Assembly: GCA_002179805.1 (NCBI GenBank)
Contig: NAVB01004837.1
Location: 1-12,947 of the forward strand
DNA: 12,947 nucleotides
From: Acanthamoeba lenticulata
Taxonomy: Eukaryota > Discosea > Longamoebia > Acanthamoebidae
Reading direction: 5' to 3'
The number at the start of each line of letters is the position of its first letter. Position 1 is the stretch's first letter. Position numbers and translations under genes: made by a program. Positions 1-10,415 of the stretch are shown in pieces. The notes beneath the pieces were generated by a model that searched no databases, had not been told where the DNA came from, and saw only the letters and a program-made list of their open reading frames with translations.

Positions 1-3000
1 CGCGTAGAAGGGCTTCCCCAGGAAGCCGCCCCGCTTGGCCCGAATGAGGCTCTCGCCCGGACAAGGGACTGTCCACAAAGGAAAATGTTAAAAATCATTC
101 CAAATAAATAAATAATAAAATAAAATAAAATAAAAAGGGCGTACTGCCGCGTTTGAACTCGTCTTGAATGTCCTGGCTCAGCTCGTTAAAGCGCTCCAGC
201 TTGGTGAAGTCGCCCTTGAAGCGGCCGATGAGGAAGTTCATCGCCACGCTCCGCAGGTGATGCGTCTGGAACTGGTGCGCCATTTCTGTATCCACACACA
301 TAGCCGACACAAGCCAGCCAATCAGCCAAAGGACTTGTGCAAGCCTGCCAGGCAAGCGGAAGCAAATGAATGATTGTACGGAGGAGGTCGGTGACGTTGT
401 CCAGCTGGATCCCGTGTTCGATGTAATTCTCGCATTGCTCCTGCAGCTGGTGGATGCTGTAGAGGTTGCCCGTGATAAGCAGCTCGATCACATTCTCCTC
501 GTTGATGTCAGCCTCGCTCGTGTACAAGTACTACGCAAAGAAAGAGAGACACACGATCATCGAGTTGGCTCATGGTCATACGACAACCGACCCGACCCGG
601 GAGAGGAGGGCAGCCGCACCTGGAGCACGGTGGAAAAGGCCGACGGGCTGATCTCGGGCACCACAATGCGCCCGGACTGGGCCTCGCGCATGCCCGACGT
701 CAGCATCGCCTGTGCGCGTGCGCGAGCCAAGTGGCAGGCCAAGTGAGCGATCGCAAACGAGCGAGGAGCGACGGGGTCAAAGCGGGCACGCGTACGCGAA
801 AATGGGACGAACGGGCGCAGAGAAGGGCCCGGTGGGCTGGGATGCGGGCGTCCTCGACCTCGAAGACGACGTCGGCGTAGTCGGAGCCGCCCACGAAGCG
901 GCCCAGGTCAGCCCCGAGGGACCGGTTGGTGCGTGTGACCCGCGCCTCCTGGCGCTCCTCTGACTCGCGCTTGGCGCGCAGCCGGCGGGCCTCGCGCCGC
1001 TCCTGCCGTGCGCGTCGTTGATCCTGCAGGGTGCGCCTGCGCAGATCAGCCGCCAAGTCGGCCTCCTCGTCGACGTCAAAGGGGTAGTCATCCAAGTCGT
1101 CGTTGTCGTTGGTGTTGCTTTCAACGACAGACTCGTCGTCCTCGTCCTCGTCATTGCTGTCCTCACCCTCCCCCTTGTCCTCGTCAGCAGCGTCGCTGGC
1201 GGCGCGAGCGTCATCATCGTCGTTTTGGTCGTCGACGATGTGGGACAGGCCGCCGTCGTGCTCAAGCTCCTGCTCGAGCGCCTTAATGCGAGCCTGGATG
1301 TTCCGCAGGCGTTCGCGCATCTCCTCCTGGCGAAGCTTCAACGCGTCGGCGGAAACCACTGAACTGGAAGACGTGTTGAGCTTCACGGGCGTCGACGGCT
1401 CAGATTGGGACTGCCCAGCGCTGTCAAGAGCGCTGGCGGTGGCGTCGCCTGCGGCCTGGGCCGACAGCGCCTGCTGCTCGAGCAGGTGATGGTGCTGGAA
1501 ATTGCAGCAGGCCAGGCGTAGTCGCGCGAACGCGAGCTCGTTCATGGAGGACCCGGAAGAGCCCTCCTTCTTCTCGCTCTGGGCCGCCTCCTCAGCTTCG
1601 TGTTGTCGTTGTTCTTCCGCAGAGAGGCGGTCCTCCTCGGCCTGGACGAGGCCGTTCCGGGTAAAGGCGTTGACGGCCGTCATGCCCTGCTCCCAATAGC
1701 CCAGGCACTTGGCCTGCAGCCTCGCCAGGCGGTAGCGATGGGCCGCCACGCAGAGCAGCACGAGGAGCCGATCGGCGAGGTCGGGCTCGACCCGGTCGGC
1801 GTAGAGATAGCGCACAAACTCGACCAGCACGGCGTGCTCCATGCCGTGCACCACCACCTCGGGCAGCTCGTCCGCGGACTGCGCCGCCGGTGTGACCGCC
1901 ACGTCTGCGTTCTCGTCGACGTTCAGCTTCTGCACATGCGAGGAAGTGATGAGGCCAAGATGAACTCGAGCTGAGCTGGGCCAAGAGACAAGAGTTGATG
2001 TACGTGAAAGGGGAGGAGGTCGCGCCACGCCGGACAGCGTGCGGCGAGGACCACCTTGTGCGCGCGGATGGCGGGCTTGAGGGGCTCCAGCGCGCACCGG
2101 AGCTTGACGTCGAAGAAGCACTCGTCCTCGGCTGGCGTGCGCACGCAGCAGGGTGAGACGATGGGCCGAACCAGGCGGGAAAGAAAAGGGCAGCAGCCGG
2201 TACCGAGCGTGTGTCCGCCGCGGAGCTCTTCAGCTTCACAAATGCGGCTCATGTCGGCCATCAGGAGCGACTGGTTCTGGTTGATACCAGCCAGCACGAG
2301 GCATACCATGTGCTCGGCGCCGCACACGACGCTCTTGACGGTCTTGTTCTTGAAGGCCTCCACGAGGCGCGGGAACGGTTCGTCCTTCACCTCGCCGTGC
2401 CCCAGCGCCCCTGTGAAAGTTGCATGATCATTATTTGTTTATTTATAAAGGATGTAAAATGGGCAAAAATGAAAAGAATGTGGAGCAGTACCGGTGGAGC
2501 CCTCGCCCCAGGAGTAGAGAACGCCCGTGTCGGAGATGCACGCCGAGAAGTAGTCGCCGCAGCTGCACGTGACGATCTTCTTGCCGGCAAGGGCCTGTAC
2601 CCGCTGCGGCTCAAGCACCTTGGCGCCCACCTGGCCGAAGCCGAGCTGGTTGCGCGTTGCCGAGCCCCTGTTCTCCGTTGTCAGCAGTCCCCCAGATCAG
2701 CAAAAGAGAAAAAGTTCAAAAAGGTAAACAATGAAATAACAAATAAGAATAAATAAAAAAAAAAAACGCACCACGTGTAGAGCTCGCCCGTGTCTGGTGA
2801 TGGCAAGAGACCACAAAAACAAAGTGAGTCAAAGCGGAACAGAAGCGTTGGCGGAGAGGCGACGCACCGGTGACGCAGGCCATGTGGTCTTTGCCGCAGG
2901 CGACGGACACGACGCGCTTGTTTTCGAGGGCGCCCAGCACCTTTTGTGGCTGCGGCTTGATCGGGTTGCTCGAGCCCTCGTGCCCGAGCGGGCCGATGCC

Positions 3001-4134
3001 CCACGTGTACAGCTCGCCCGTGTCTGTTCCGCCCGGGCCGGGAGGCGTGGCCAGTCAGCCATGAGAAGTCTCGTACGCACACGAGCGGCAGCGGCAGCAA
3101 GGTACCAGAGAGAGCGGCGCTGTAGAGGTCGTTGGCGGCGATGGCAACGATAACCTTCTCAGGTGCCAGGACCTGGTGCTCGATGGTGGTGTCGCCCTTC
3201 ATGTGGTCTCGTTGCACCACCCAGCCGTTCTCCAGGAGCGCCAGGAAGTGAGTGCCCGTAGCCAGCACCTGCTTGGCAGGGCCCCACTTGAACTCGAGGT
3301 TCGTCATAACGCCGCCCTGCTCAGCGGCAGCAATAACAACAATAACAAGGTCAGAAACATCGAGGACTATAATCAGCCTAATCCAGATCGTCAATAGTAC
3401 ATGTCGCCAAAGCTGGCTGTGACCATCCTCGAAGACAGCCGTGCTCCACAAGCCTGATGGGGAGCAGGAGATGTGCTTGATGGCCTCGCTCGGGATCAGA
3501 CGAGACGTCTTGGAACTGCCGAGCAGACCCGGCAGCTCGCCCCTGTAGAGATGGTAATCAGTATTGTGCGCAGTATGTGAGTTGAGCGTCTCGCGGCTCG
3601 AGGACTAGGCTGCAAGCGGGATCCAAGTGGTGTCGCACCAGCCGTAGCATTCCCCGGTCTCTGCACGGACGTGCCGAAAGAGAGGCCAATTAGTGGCGTA
3701 TGGAGGGCAAGGGGGCGGCAGGATGGAGCGCACCGAGAAGCTGGAAGGTGGTGCGCGCGCCGCAGGCGAGCTGTCTGACGCGTCTGCGGCCCTGAAAGCT
3801 CTCCACGAGCACGGGCGTGCTCATGTTCTTGGCCTTGGTGACGTAGCCCAATTGGCCTACGTATGGTCACCACAACAGTCAGCACAAGGTTGCCTTGTAT
3901 CCTTCTGGGGTGCGAGTAGAGAAGTAAATACCACTCGTATTTGAACCACAAGAGAAGAGTTGGTATGTTTCTGCAGCACCTGGTGAGTTAATCTGGTTTG
4001 GAGGCCGTTCACACCATCAGATCAGAGTCAAGGGGCGCACCTAGTTGTGAAGAAAAATGATGCACGACATCCTCGTTGGCAGCTGTGTTCTTACGGGTCG
4101 GGCCAGGCGACCCCTCCAACGGCTCCACGTCCAT
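1..4134 (-). CDS. RCC1-repeat protein with two BTB/POZ domains (15 exons, 3' end outside window)
   Basis: Exons: 4134-4041, 3856-3734, 3660-3639, 3542-3401, 3316-3106, 3023-2868, 2793-2772, 2667-2492, 2410-2204, 2131-2004, 1929-796, 709-620, 530-380, 285-145, 68-1. Phases agree throughout, giving 955 residues with no stop before the left edge. Residues about 35-380 are RCC1 repeats (blocks such as VRQLACGARTTFQLL, DTGELYTWG, VVSVACGKDHMACV, DTGVLYSWGEG, VKSVVCGAEHMVCLV), which form a beta-propeller. BTB1 spans about 385-510 and is interrupted by an intron. A charged, partly coiled spacer (510-775) includes a long Asp/Glu tract encoded near 1070-1250. BTB2 spans about 777-890 (DYADVVFEVEDARIPAHRALL through YLYTSEADINEENV), followed by a helical BACK-like tail. 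RCC1 plus tandem BTB resembles IBtk-like proteins; BTB proteins commonly act as cullin-3 substrate adaptors, so that role is inferred. The start ATG is the first one in the frame that continues into the RCC1 repeats; the in-frame sequence just upstream (EYTFAAE) is open, so the true start could lie further out. Confidence 0.85.
85..136. repeat. AT-rich simple repeat (TAAAA/TAAAT units) in an intron
   Basis: Tandem AAATA and AAAAT units occupy most of the intron 144-69 of the RCC1/BTB gene. On the gene's sense strand this is T-rich, starting about 8 nt after the donor. Confidence 0.7.
2700..2768. repeat. AT-rich island in an intron
   Basis: A run of A-rich sequence with several AATAA units and an A homopolymer at about 2756-2766 fills most of the intron 2771-2668, next to the 22-nt microexon. 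Flanking exons are GC-rich. Confidence 0.65.
2772..2793 (-). other. 22-nt microexon encoding the DTGELYTW strand of an RCC1 repeat
   Basis: This is exon 7 of the RCC1/BTB gene. It is flanked by AG (acceptor, ending at 2794) and GT (donor, starting at 2771). It enters in phase 1 and leaves inside a Trp codon (phase 2). Without it the RCC1 motif and the frame are lost. Its sequence differs by one base from the start of exon 6 (3023 downward). Confidence 0.75.
3639..3660 (-). other. 22-nt microexon encoding the ETGECYGW strand of an RCC1 repeat
   Basis: This is exon 3 of the RCC1/BTB gene, with a GTGCAG acceptor and a GTGCGA donor. It has the same length and same phases (in 1, out 2) as the microexon at 2793-2772, and it encodes the equivalent strand of another RCC1 blade. 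Joining it gives TFQLL-ETGECYGW-GELPGLLG, a continuous RCC1 repeat. Confidence 0.75.
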
Positions 4135-4435
4135 CTCTGCGGCAAATGTGTATTCGCTGCAGCCGAGAGATCTACAAAGCAATTTTTATTCTTGTCGACG
4201 AATAAAGCCTGAATTCTTGTTTCTTAATCAAAAAGAAAGAATTGAATAAATATTGCTGTTGTGCAACCGCTCCTTCCTCTTGCATGAACAACAAAACCTT
4301 TTGCCTCTGCGCCCCACATTCCCGTCCTTCTCTCTCGCTCTCTCTTTTCTCTTTCCTCTTTTGTCCTTCGTTGGGTGGCCCTGAGCTGGCTATACACGTG
4401 ATGATGTCCTCCCGCGGGCGGCTCACTTCTTGCTT
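4135..4435. promoter_or_regulatory. Intergenic gap: Hook 3' UTR and upstream region of the RCC1/BTB gene
   Basis: These 301 bp separate the Hook stop codon (4436) from the RCC1/BTB start codon; both genes are on the minus strand. A pyrimidine-rich stretch lies at about 4318-4365 on the plus strand. An AT-rich patch at about 4181-4255 holds an AATAAA on the minus strand (4190-4185) that could serve as the Hook poly(A) signal. No additional gene is supported: the ORFs here have biased composition and no recognisable domain. Confidence 0.5.
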
Positions 4436-7400
4436 CTACTTGCTGCGCGCGTTTCGGAGGGCGGCCAGCCACGACCGGGGCTGGTGCTGGACCGGCGGCC
4501 CACCAGCGGCGGCCCCGAGCGCTTGGTCCGGGCGCGAGGCCTGGGCGCGCGCCAACTGCAGACCCATCTCGTAGAAGGTCGACACCAGGAGGCGCTGCTC
4601 CCACTCTGTGCTGTCGCGGCTCTCCCGCAGCGTCTCCTGCTCGTCACCATCAACGTCAACACCGATATCATGACTCACACCACCATCATCATCGTCATCG
4701 TTGTCTGTTGTCATTCATGCGTACCTTGAGGTACTTGATCTCCTTCTCCTTCTCGAGGAGTTGCGCCCGCAGAGCTTGCATGTTCTCTTCCATCTGCTTC
4801 ACCTGCTTCTGTTGTCGAGAAATAAACATCCATTAAGTATATGAAGCTTGTCGGCACCTCTAGGCTGCGTACCTGGGTTTCGGCGTCGGCCTGGTCCTTC
4901 TTCTCCTGGCGCAGCTCTCGGATCATCTTCTTGGCGGTGCGGAGATAGCCCTCGAGCCGCTGCTTCTCCGAGTTGAGGGCCTCGTTCTTCTCCTGCACCT
5001 GCGCGAGCTTCATGGCGATCTCCTCGATCGCGGGACCCTCCAGCGAGCCCTCCACGCTGGCACCAGCGCCGTCCCGGTACCGCTTGGCCTCCTGGAGTTG
5101 TTCCCACCCCAACGGTGTGAGCCTCAGGTGCGGCGCCTCGCAGGTGTGGGGAGGAGACGAGCCGCTCACCTCGTAGACCTTCTTCAGCTGGCCTTCGAGG
5201 TCAGTGATGGTGGCGTCCTTACGGCGCAGCTCCTCCTGCAGCTCGGTCAGATCGGCGTCCTTGGGGCCCTGCCCGGCAGAAGAGCTGAGCTGGCGGAGCT
5301 TGTCCTCAAGGGTGGCGTTGAGGGCCGCGGCGTCGTCGAGCCTGGCCTGCAAAAGGGCGAGCTCTGTGGCGCTGCTGCTGCCACCGACGCCGCCCTCGCC
5401 AGCCTTGAGGCGGGCGTTCTCGCGCTCCAGGCGGGCCATCTTCTCCTGCAGCTCCGGCGTGAAAATCTCGTGGAAACCCATCAGGTCGTTGTCTGAGCGC
5501 TGCTGCTCCAGCTGTTGTCCGCCCATCACTGTATCGCCCGTCCGCAGCCCCAGCGTCAATGACCACTTGACAAGCACAAGTTTTGTTGTGTTCACACGAC
5601 GTACGTCGGGCATCCTCCAGTTCGGACTTGAGCTGGCTAATGGTCTCCTCGAGCGCGTCCACCTTCTCCTGCTGGAGCTGCACTGCGTGGTCAGGCCCTG
5701 CGAGCGAGCTCACGAGCAAGTGCGCACAGGACGTACATCGCGCTCGGTCTGAAGCTGCTTGAGGGTCTCGTGAAGCTGCTGCGACTCGAGCTGTTGCTTG
5801 ATGTCCTTCTCGCCTGTCGTGGCGACCTCCGACCTGAACGCCAGCACTAATGCCCGCCCGCCCGCTATCAGCCACAGGCCTGGTTTCTTTGGGGCTGGGC
5901 CAAAGAACAATACCTTGCTTCTTGTAGTCCTCGATCTGAGCCTTGAGGAGGGGGATCTTGACCACTTCGTCCTCGAGCTCGATCGACTTTTGCATGTAGG
6001 CGTTGCTCTGCTCTTGCAGGGCCTTGTACTGCTTTCGGAGCTCGGCCATTTCCTTGAGCTTGTCCTGAAGGTGGGCAAACTTCTCCTCGACCTGACTTGC
6101 GTTGGCAACCTTCTCCTTCATCATGTCCATCTCATCCCTACGCAAGTTTTGGTTGTTGGCTCGCGCTAGTCAGTCTCACCGGTCCCAGCGATCCGAAGGG
6201 TGAAGCAGGGCAACTACCTCAGCTTGCGCGCTTCAGCGGCGTACTTGGAGAGCTCGTCCACCTTGCGCTTGTATTCAAATAGGACCTTGTCCTTCTCCTG
6301 TAAGGGGAGAAAGAGACGAATCGATAGAGGTCAGGTGCTGGCTCCTCCACCGCAATTCTAGTGCGGACATGGGATCCGAACCTCGAGTTCAATCTGGAGG
6401 GCGTGGTACTGCTCCTCCGAGACCTCTCTGTCGTGCACCAACAGCAACGGGTGAGTGGGTGTGCATGTGAAGAACAACATCGGGTGGAGAGAGAGGGACG
6501 GACCTGCTGTGCTTTTGGAGGGCGCTGATGAGCTCGGCTTCCTCCTTCTCTCGCCGCTCCTTATCCAGCTGCTCCTTCTTGGTCTTTTCTTCCAGTTGCC
6601 GCTCCATGCTCCGCACCATTTCCATCAGCGTCTCCTTCTCCGCTCGCAGGTTGGCCTATTCAAGAAAAATTTGCTTTAGGGTGCACAACCTTGAATAAAA
6701 TCAATATTTTTTGTTTTTAAAAATAAAAATAAAAAATGCAGGCATACGTTTTCCGAGACAAGCGATGAGTGCTCGACTTGGAGTTCATCAAAGTGCTCCT
6801 GCAGTTCTTCCTTCTCAAATCGCAGTGTTTGCAGTTCATGGCCTGTTATGTGTTGGATTAGATTGTGAATTATTATTATGTGCCGGTGCTGACTAGCCAC
6901 TCTATGCGCACCATCATCGAAGGATTGGCTGCGCTGACGGGGCGAGTGCGCGGGCTTGGCCTGGTGCTCCCGCATCAACTGTCGCGGCGCATGGTAACCA
7001 ATGTTGAGAACTTGAGCCAAGACAGGACGACGACGAGGCAAGAGGGTATACCCGCTCGATGAAGACCATGAGAATGCGCTGGGAACTTTCGTCGAGGAGC
7101 ATGATGTTTTCGATATACTCCTTCTTGTTCTCGCACTCGAGAGCGGCACCCAGGATGAGCTCTATTAGCTTGATCATCTCTGTTTCATCCTCGTTCTTGC
7201 AGAGGCGGTCTGCAACAACAACGTCATCAATCGAATGATGGTGGTAATGATGACAAGCGTCAGGGCGACGCGGCCAACTTCAAGAAGGGAGTCGTTCTGT
7301 ACCCATGTCGATGCTGGTGGCGTCACATGCGATGTTGAGCTCGTCGTTGTAGTACTCTTCAATGTTGGTAAGGAGAAGTTTGACGTTGGCCTTTCGCAGT

Positions 7401-7945
7401 AGCCAATTGTTCAACGCCGAACGCTTCAGCGTTGACAAGTCGACATGTCGAGGCGCACTGCAGGGGAGAAGGGTGAGGCCTGTCAAGTCACAGGTCTCGC
7501 TCGCCACGGCGTAAACCATTCAGGAGGGGAGCAATGGGCCGCGTACATCTGAGCAAAAACCTCGGTGAGCATAACGCCGTCGAACAGTTCGTCAATGCCC
7601 TTCACATTCTGGGAGATGGCGAATGTGTTGATCTGGATGGTGAAGAAGCATCAGTGGCAAAAACTAGGGAGTGGGAAAGCAGCGCCAATGCAGTGCTGGA
7701 CAGAAGGTGGTGATTCAAAAACAAAATGAGAGCAAGGCACTGAATTCAAAACCTCGCCCCAATTGAAGATCACAAATTGGGCCAACCACTAAGTTGGATG
7801 GTGCGACTGAAGAGCAGAGACAGAAAATCTAGAAAGAAGGGAGCGGTTGATTCGGCTGGACCAGCCGCGATTCTAAAGTGGAAAGGAGGGCTACCCAATT
7901 AATGAGAGCGTCAATCTGTTCCTTTTCAGATACGTCCTCACTCAT
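4436..7945 (-). CDS. HOOK: Hook family microtubule/dynein adaptor protein, complete
   Basis: Exons: 7945-7895, 7632-7547, 7457-7303, 7209-7052, 6978-6912, 6842-6748, 6655-6504, 6427-6382, 6297-6218, 6137-5914, 5813-5737, 5677-5605, 5528-5170, 5091-4873, 4808-4725, 4636-4436. They total 2127 nt, or 708 residues plus TAG, close to the roughly 720 residues of animal Hooks. Residues 1-150 are the calponin-like Hook domain: INWINTFAISQNVKGIDELF, then NNWLLRKANVKLLLTNIEEYY, then LILGAALECENKKEYIENIM. Residues about 151-172 are a short Ser/Arg-rich linker. Residues about 173-640 are continuous coiled coil (for example LRFEKEELQEHFDELQVEH). The C-terminal segment (643-708) would carry cargo binding. 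Hooks link dynein/dynactin to endosomes and other cargo through the N-terminal domain and coiled coil; this is family knowledge. An in-frame ATG at 8014 could extend the N-terminus, but 7945 fits the usual Hook start. Confidence 0.92.
6672..6740. repeat. AT-rich island in a Hook intron
   Basis: The intron 6747-6656 consists largely of A/T runs (ATTTTTTGTTTTTAAAAATAA-like). It carries no ORF or recognisable element. Confidence 0.6.
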
Positions 7946-8256
7946 CTTCCCGTCCCTCTGCAATCCAATTGGAGCAAGAAGTGCAGGCTCAAAGAGATCT
8001 CCTACGTCAGGCAAGCGAGTCGACAGAATTTTCTTGTTTTCATTTCTTCTGAATTATAATACGAAATTAAGTTTGAATTATTTCGCAAACATAGGTCAAA
8101 GCGGGGCTCAAGAACTGCAACTGGCAGCTTCTCGCCAAAGCGACTCACAAATAGGTATGTTTCCGGTCCTGTAGGAAGAAGACGTAAAGGCAAGGGCTCA
8201 CCCACCTCTTTTGTGTCTTTCACTCTCCGCAACCACCTGCACCACGCTCGCCGCAG
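7946..8256. promoter_or_regulatory. Divergent promoter region between Hook and RUS genes
   Basis: This gap of about 311 bp separates two start codons pointing away from each other. The central part (about 8028-8095) is strongly AT-rich, including a TATAAT-like run near 8054, in otherwise GC-rich DNA, which fits a shared core promoter. On the minus strand there are splice-acceptor-like sites just upstream of the Hook ATG (a TTGCAG ending near 7962 and a CGTAG near 8000), so Hook may have a spliced 5' UTR. A minus-strand ORF (8274-8002) crosses the gap; I could not assign it to a family. Confidence 0.5.
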
Positions 8257-10338
8257 ATGCTGCTCCGGAGTCACCCGGCCACACGGACGACAGTGCGCAG
8301 GTGTGTTCCTCCTCGCGCCTTGTCCGCTTGAATCCTCATTAATCTGTCGGCATACAGCGCAACACTGTGTTGTCGCGCACGGGGCCGCACGTCAGAGTTA
8401 CTCAAGCATGTGGGCCCGCGTTTGCACACATCGACCGACGCACGGCCGGTACTTCCCACCTCGCCCTTGGTTGCAGCGACTTGCTGTGCTGAAGTTGTCC
8501 TCCGCTTTTGAAGGTGCAGCCGCTGGCGAGCGAGAAGCATGGACGACGAGAGGTGGAGTACGTCGAGGAGGCGGAGGCCCTGGTTGCGCGGCAGAGGGAC
8601 CGGCCACACGGTGCGTCTCCAGCTTGACCAGTCGAGCGTGAAACGATGAATGACCGATGCAAACTTCCTCCTCCTTTAGAAAGGGCGCCGCTGCGGTTGG
8701 GCCACATGCTCAAGTCGCTGCTCCTTCCCACCGGCTATCCCGCCTCGGTGAGGCAAGACTACATCCACTACCAGAAGTGGGAGATCGCCAAAGGCATCGT
8801 CTCCTCCGCGGGCTTCGTGTACGGCCTGGTGTCTGTGGGTGCCGTCTTTCATCTCACACTTCGCCGCGAGGCCTAACGGGAGGGACCACCGCGGCAGGAT
8901 CTCCACGAACGCACTGCTCAGTGCCGTGGGGCTGGGGGAGGGCGCCATGCCGGCAGCCGCCGCCATCTCGTGGGTGCTCAAGGACGGTACAACCACCTTT
9001 GCGGCGCCACTGCTCGATCCCTGGGTCTCAAACGGTGCGTGCCGACGACAGGTCTGGGCTGTGTGGGCGTGATGCTGGTGGCGGGCGCCTTTGGCAAGTT
9101 CTTTGACACAGAAACCAAGCGTATCCGGTGGGCTGCGGATTGCATTCACGTTGGCGGCGTTGCGGTACTTATCTGTTCGCTCGTTTCATGACATCACTCA
9201 CTGCGCGACACACAAACTACACGCAGTTGGAGCTTGCAACACCGCTCTTCCCGGCCTACTTCCTCCCGCTGGCCTCTCTGGCCAATGCGGCCAAGGGCAT
9301 TGCCGGTGCGCGCCAGTTCGCCCCAACGCTGCATCAAAGAATTCCTCGCTGAAGCTCATACATGGTATACCATCAGGGCTTACCACGGGCGCGACAAAGG
9401 CGGCCATCAACCAGGGCTTCGCGCTGCGCGACAACCTGGGTGACATCACTGCCAAGGGTACGCATTCTGCCGTCGTTCACCGCCACTACCAAGGATCAAG
9501 AACGTGGCTTACCGTGGGCGCCCGCCAGGTCACTCGCAGAGCATCGTGGCCTACCTCATGGGCATGGGCCTCGGCATCGGCACCACCTATATCACCGGTA
9601 CACCAGCCAGCGCTGACGATACCCGCATCTTCCTGTCCCCGGCTGACTCGCGGCGGGCTTGCAGGCGGGGAGCTGCAGAGCTTGTTCGCCGTGTACGGCG
9701 TGCTGGCGGGGTGCCACTTGGCCTGTTCACACCGCGCGCTCTCCAACGTGCGGCTCACAACCCTCAGCCGCCAGCGGCTCAACCTCATCCTTGGCGCCTT
9801 CCACGACCGAGGCACCGTGGTGGCGCCCGAGGAAGTTGACGAACACATCATCCTCCCGGCGCCCGCTGACCGCCGTGCAGCGCCGGCCATTGTCATGGGC
9901 GCTTCCCTGCGCGACGTCCTGGCGCCCTCTTCCACCGGCGCCGGTCCGCTGGCGTCCCTGTTCGCGCCGGCGCGGCTGGCCTCGGTGTCCGCCGCACCGT
10001 CGGGCCTGCTGCGCGAGCTGATCGCACTGCACCGCGAAGAGCGATTCGTGGTGCGCTATCGGCCCGAGAGCGGCCGTGTGCTGGTGGTTCTCCATGAAGA
10101 CGCTGCGCCAGAGGACGTCCTCCGGGCCTACTTCACGGCCTACCGCCTCGGCCGAATGGCATCCGACGAACAACACGACAGCCCCGGACGACCGGATGCT
10201 GACGTCATGCTGAGCAAAGAACGGGCAAGCGTGGCTTACACGGGGGCTCACTACGAGCGCTTCCTCGGCCAGCTTGATAAGTACGGGTGGACCCGCAACG
10301 TGGTGCTGGCCTCGGGCGCTGTGCGAGCCCGCTGGTGA
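8257..10338 (+). CDS. RUS (root UV-B sensitive) / DUF647 family protein
   Basis: Exons: 8257-8300, 8358-8448, 8520-8610, 8680-8818, 8898-8986, 9052-9164, 9227-9305, 9377-9457, 9529-9597, 9665-10338. They total 1470 nt, or 489 residues plus TGA. The family core is clear: LLLPTGYPASVRQDYIHYQKW (about 89-109), ISTNALLSAVGLGEG (about 122-136), AADCIHVGGVALELATPLFP, GATKAAINQGFALRDNLGDI (about 220-240), and AYLMGMGLGIG. These align in order with plant RUS proteins and animal RUSF1. The C-terminal part (REERFVVRYRPESG, VVLHEDAAPEDVLRAY, and the end GAHYERFLGQLDKYGW) also matches the family. The biochemical role is unsettled; plant members act in early seedling UV-B and vitamin B6-linked responses. 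Exons 1-2 are the least certain: they encode an Arg/Ser-rich N-terminus resembling an organelle-targeting peptide, and were chosen because phases join perfectly. The gene ends 77 bp from the stop of the convergent MADS gene. Confidence 0.9.
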
Positions 10339-10415
10339 ACAATGGAAACTGTAAACTGCATGAGGCGTCAAAGACCTTTGTCGGCCTTTTCTTGAGAGAG
10401 TGAACCGGCCCGGGT
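10339..10415. other. Convergent 3' gap between RUS and MADS genes
   Basis: Only 77 bp separate the two stop codons, so the 3' UTRs probably overlap or are very short. No AATAAA is seen on either strand within it. Confidence 0.6.

Noticed and set aside
700..795. Extension of the long minus-strand ORF (2121-700) beyond 796
   Set aside because: The BTB2 domain breaks at 796, where a GTACGC donor lies, and resumes at 709 after a CACAG acceptor. The read-through residues do not fit BTB. The same ORF upstream of 1929 is also an intron and out-of-frame sequence.
1018..1362. Plus-strand ORF rich in Val/Leu that looks like a membrane protein
   Set aside because: It is the antisense of the Asp/Glu-rich spacer codons; GAC/GAG runs read as Val/Leu on the other strand.
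4224..4604. Minus-strand ORF covering the end of Hook and the intergenic gap
   Set aside because: It is out of frame with the Hook C-terminal exon, which has its own clear stop at 4436.
5098..5752. Long plus-strand ORFs rich in Leu/Ser
   Set aside because: They are antisense to the Hook coiled coil and arise from its codon bias; no recognisable domain.
9091..9664. Upstream part of the 415-codon plus-strand ORF ending at 10338
   Set aside because: Only the last 674 nt (from 9665) match the RUS family in this frame. The upstream part reads through introns, and through exons in the wrong frame.
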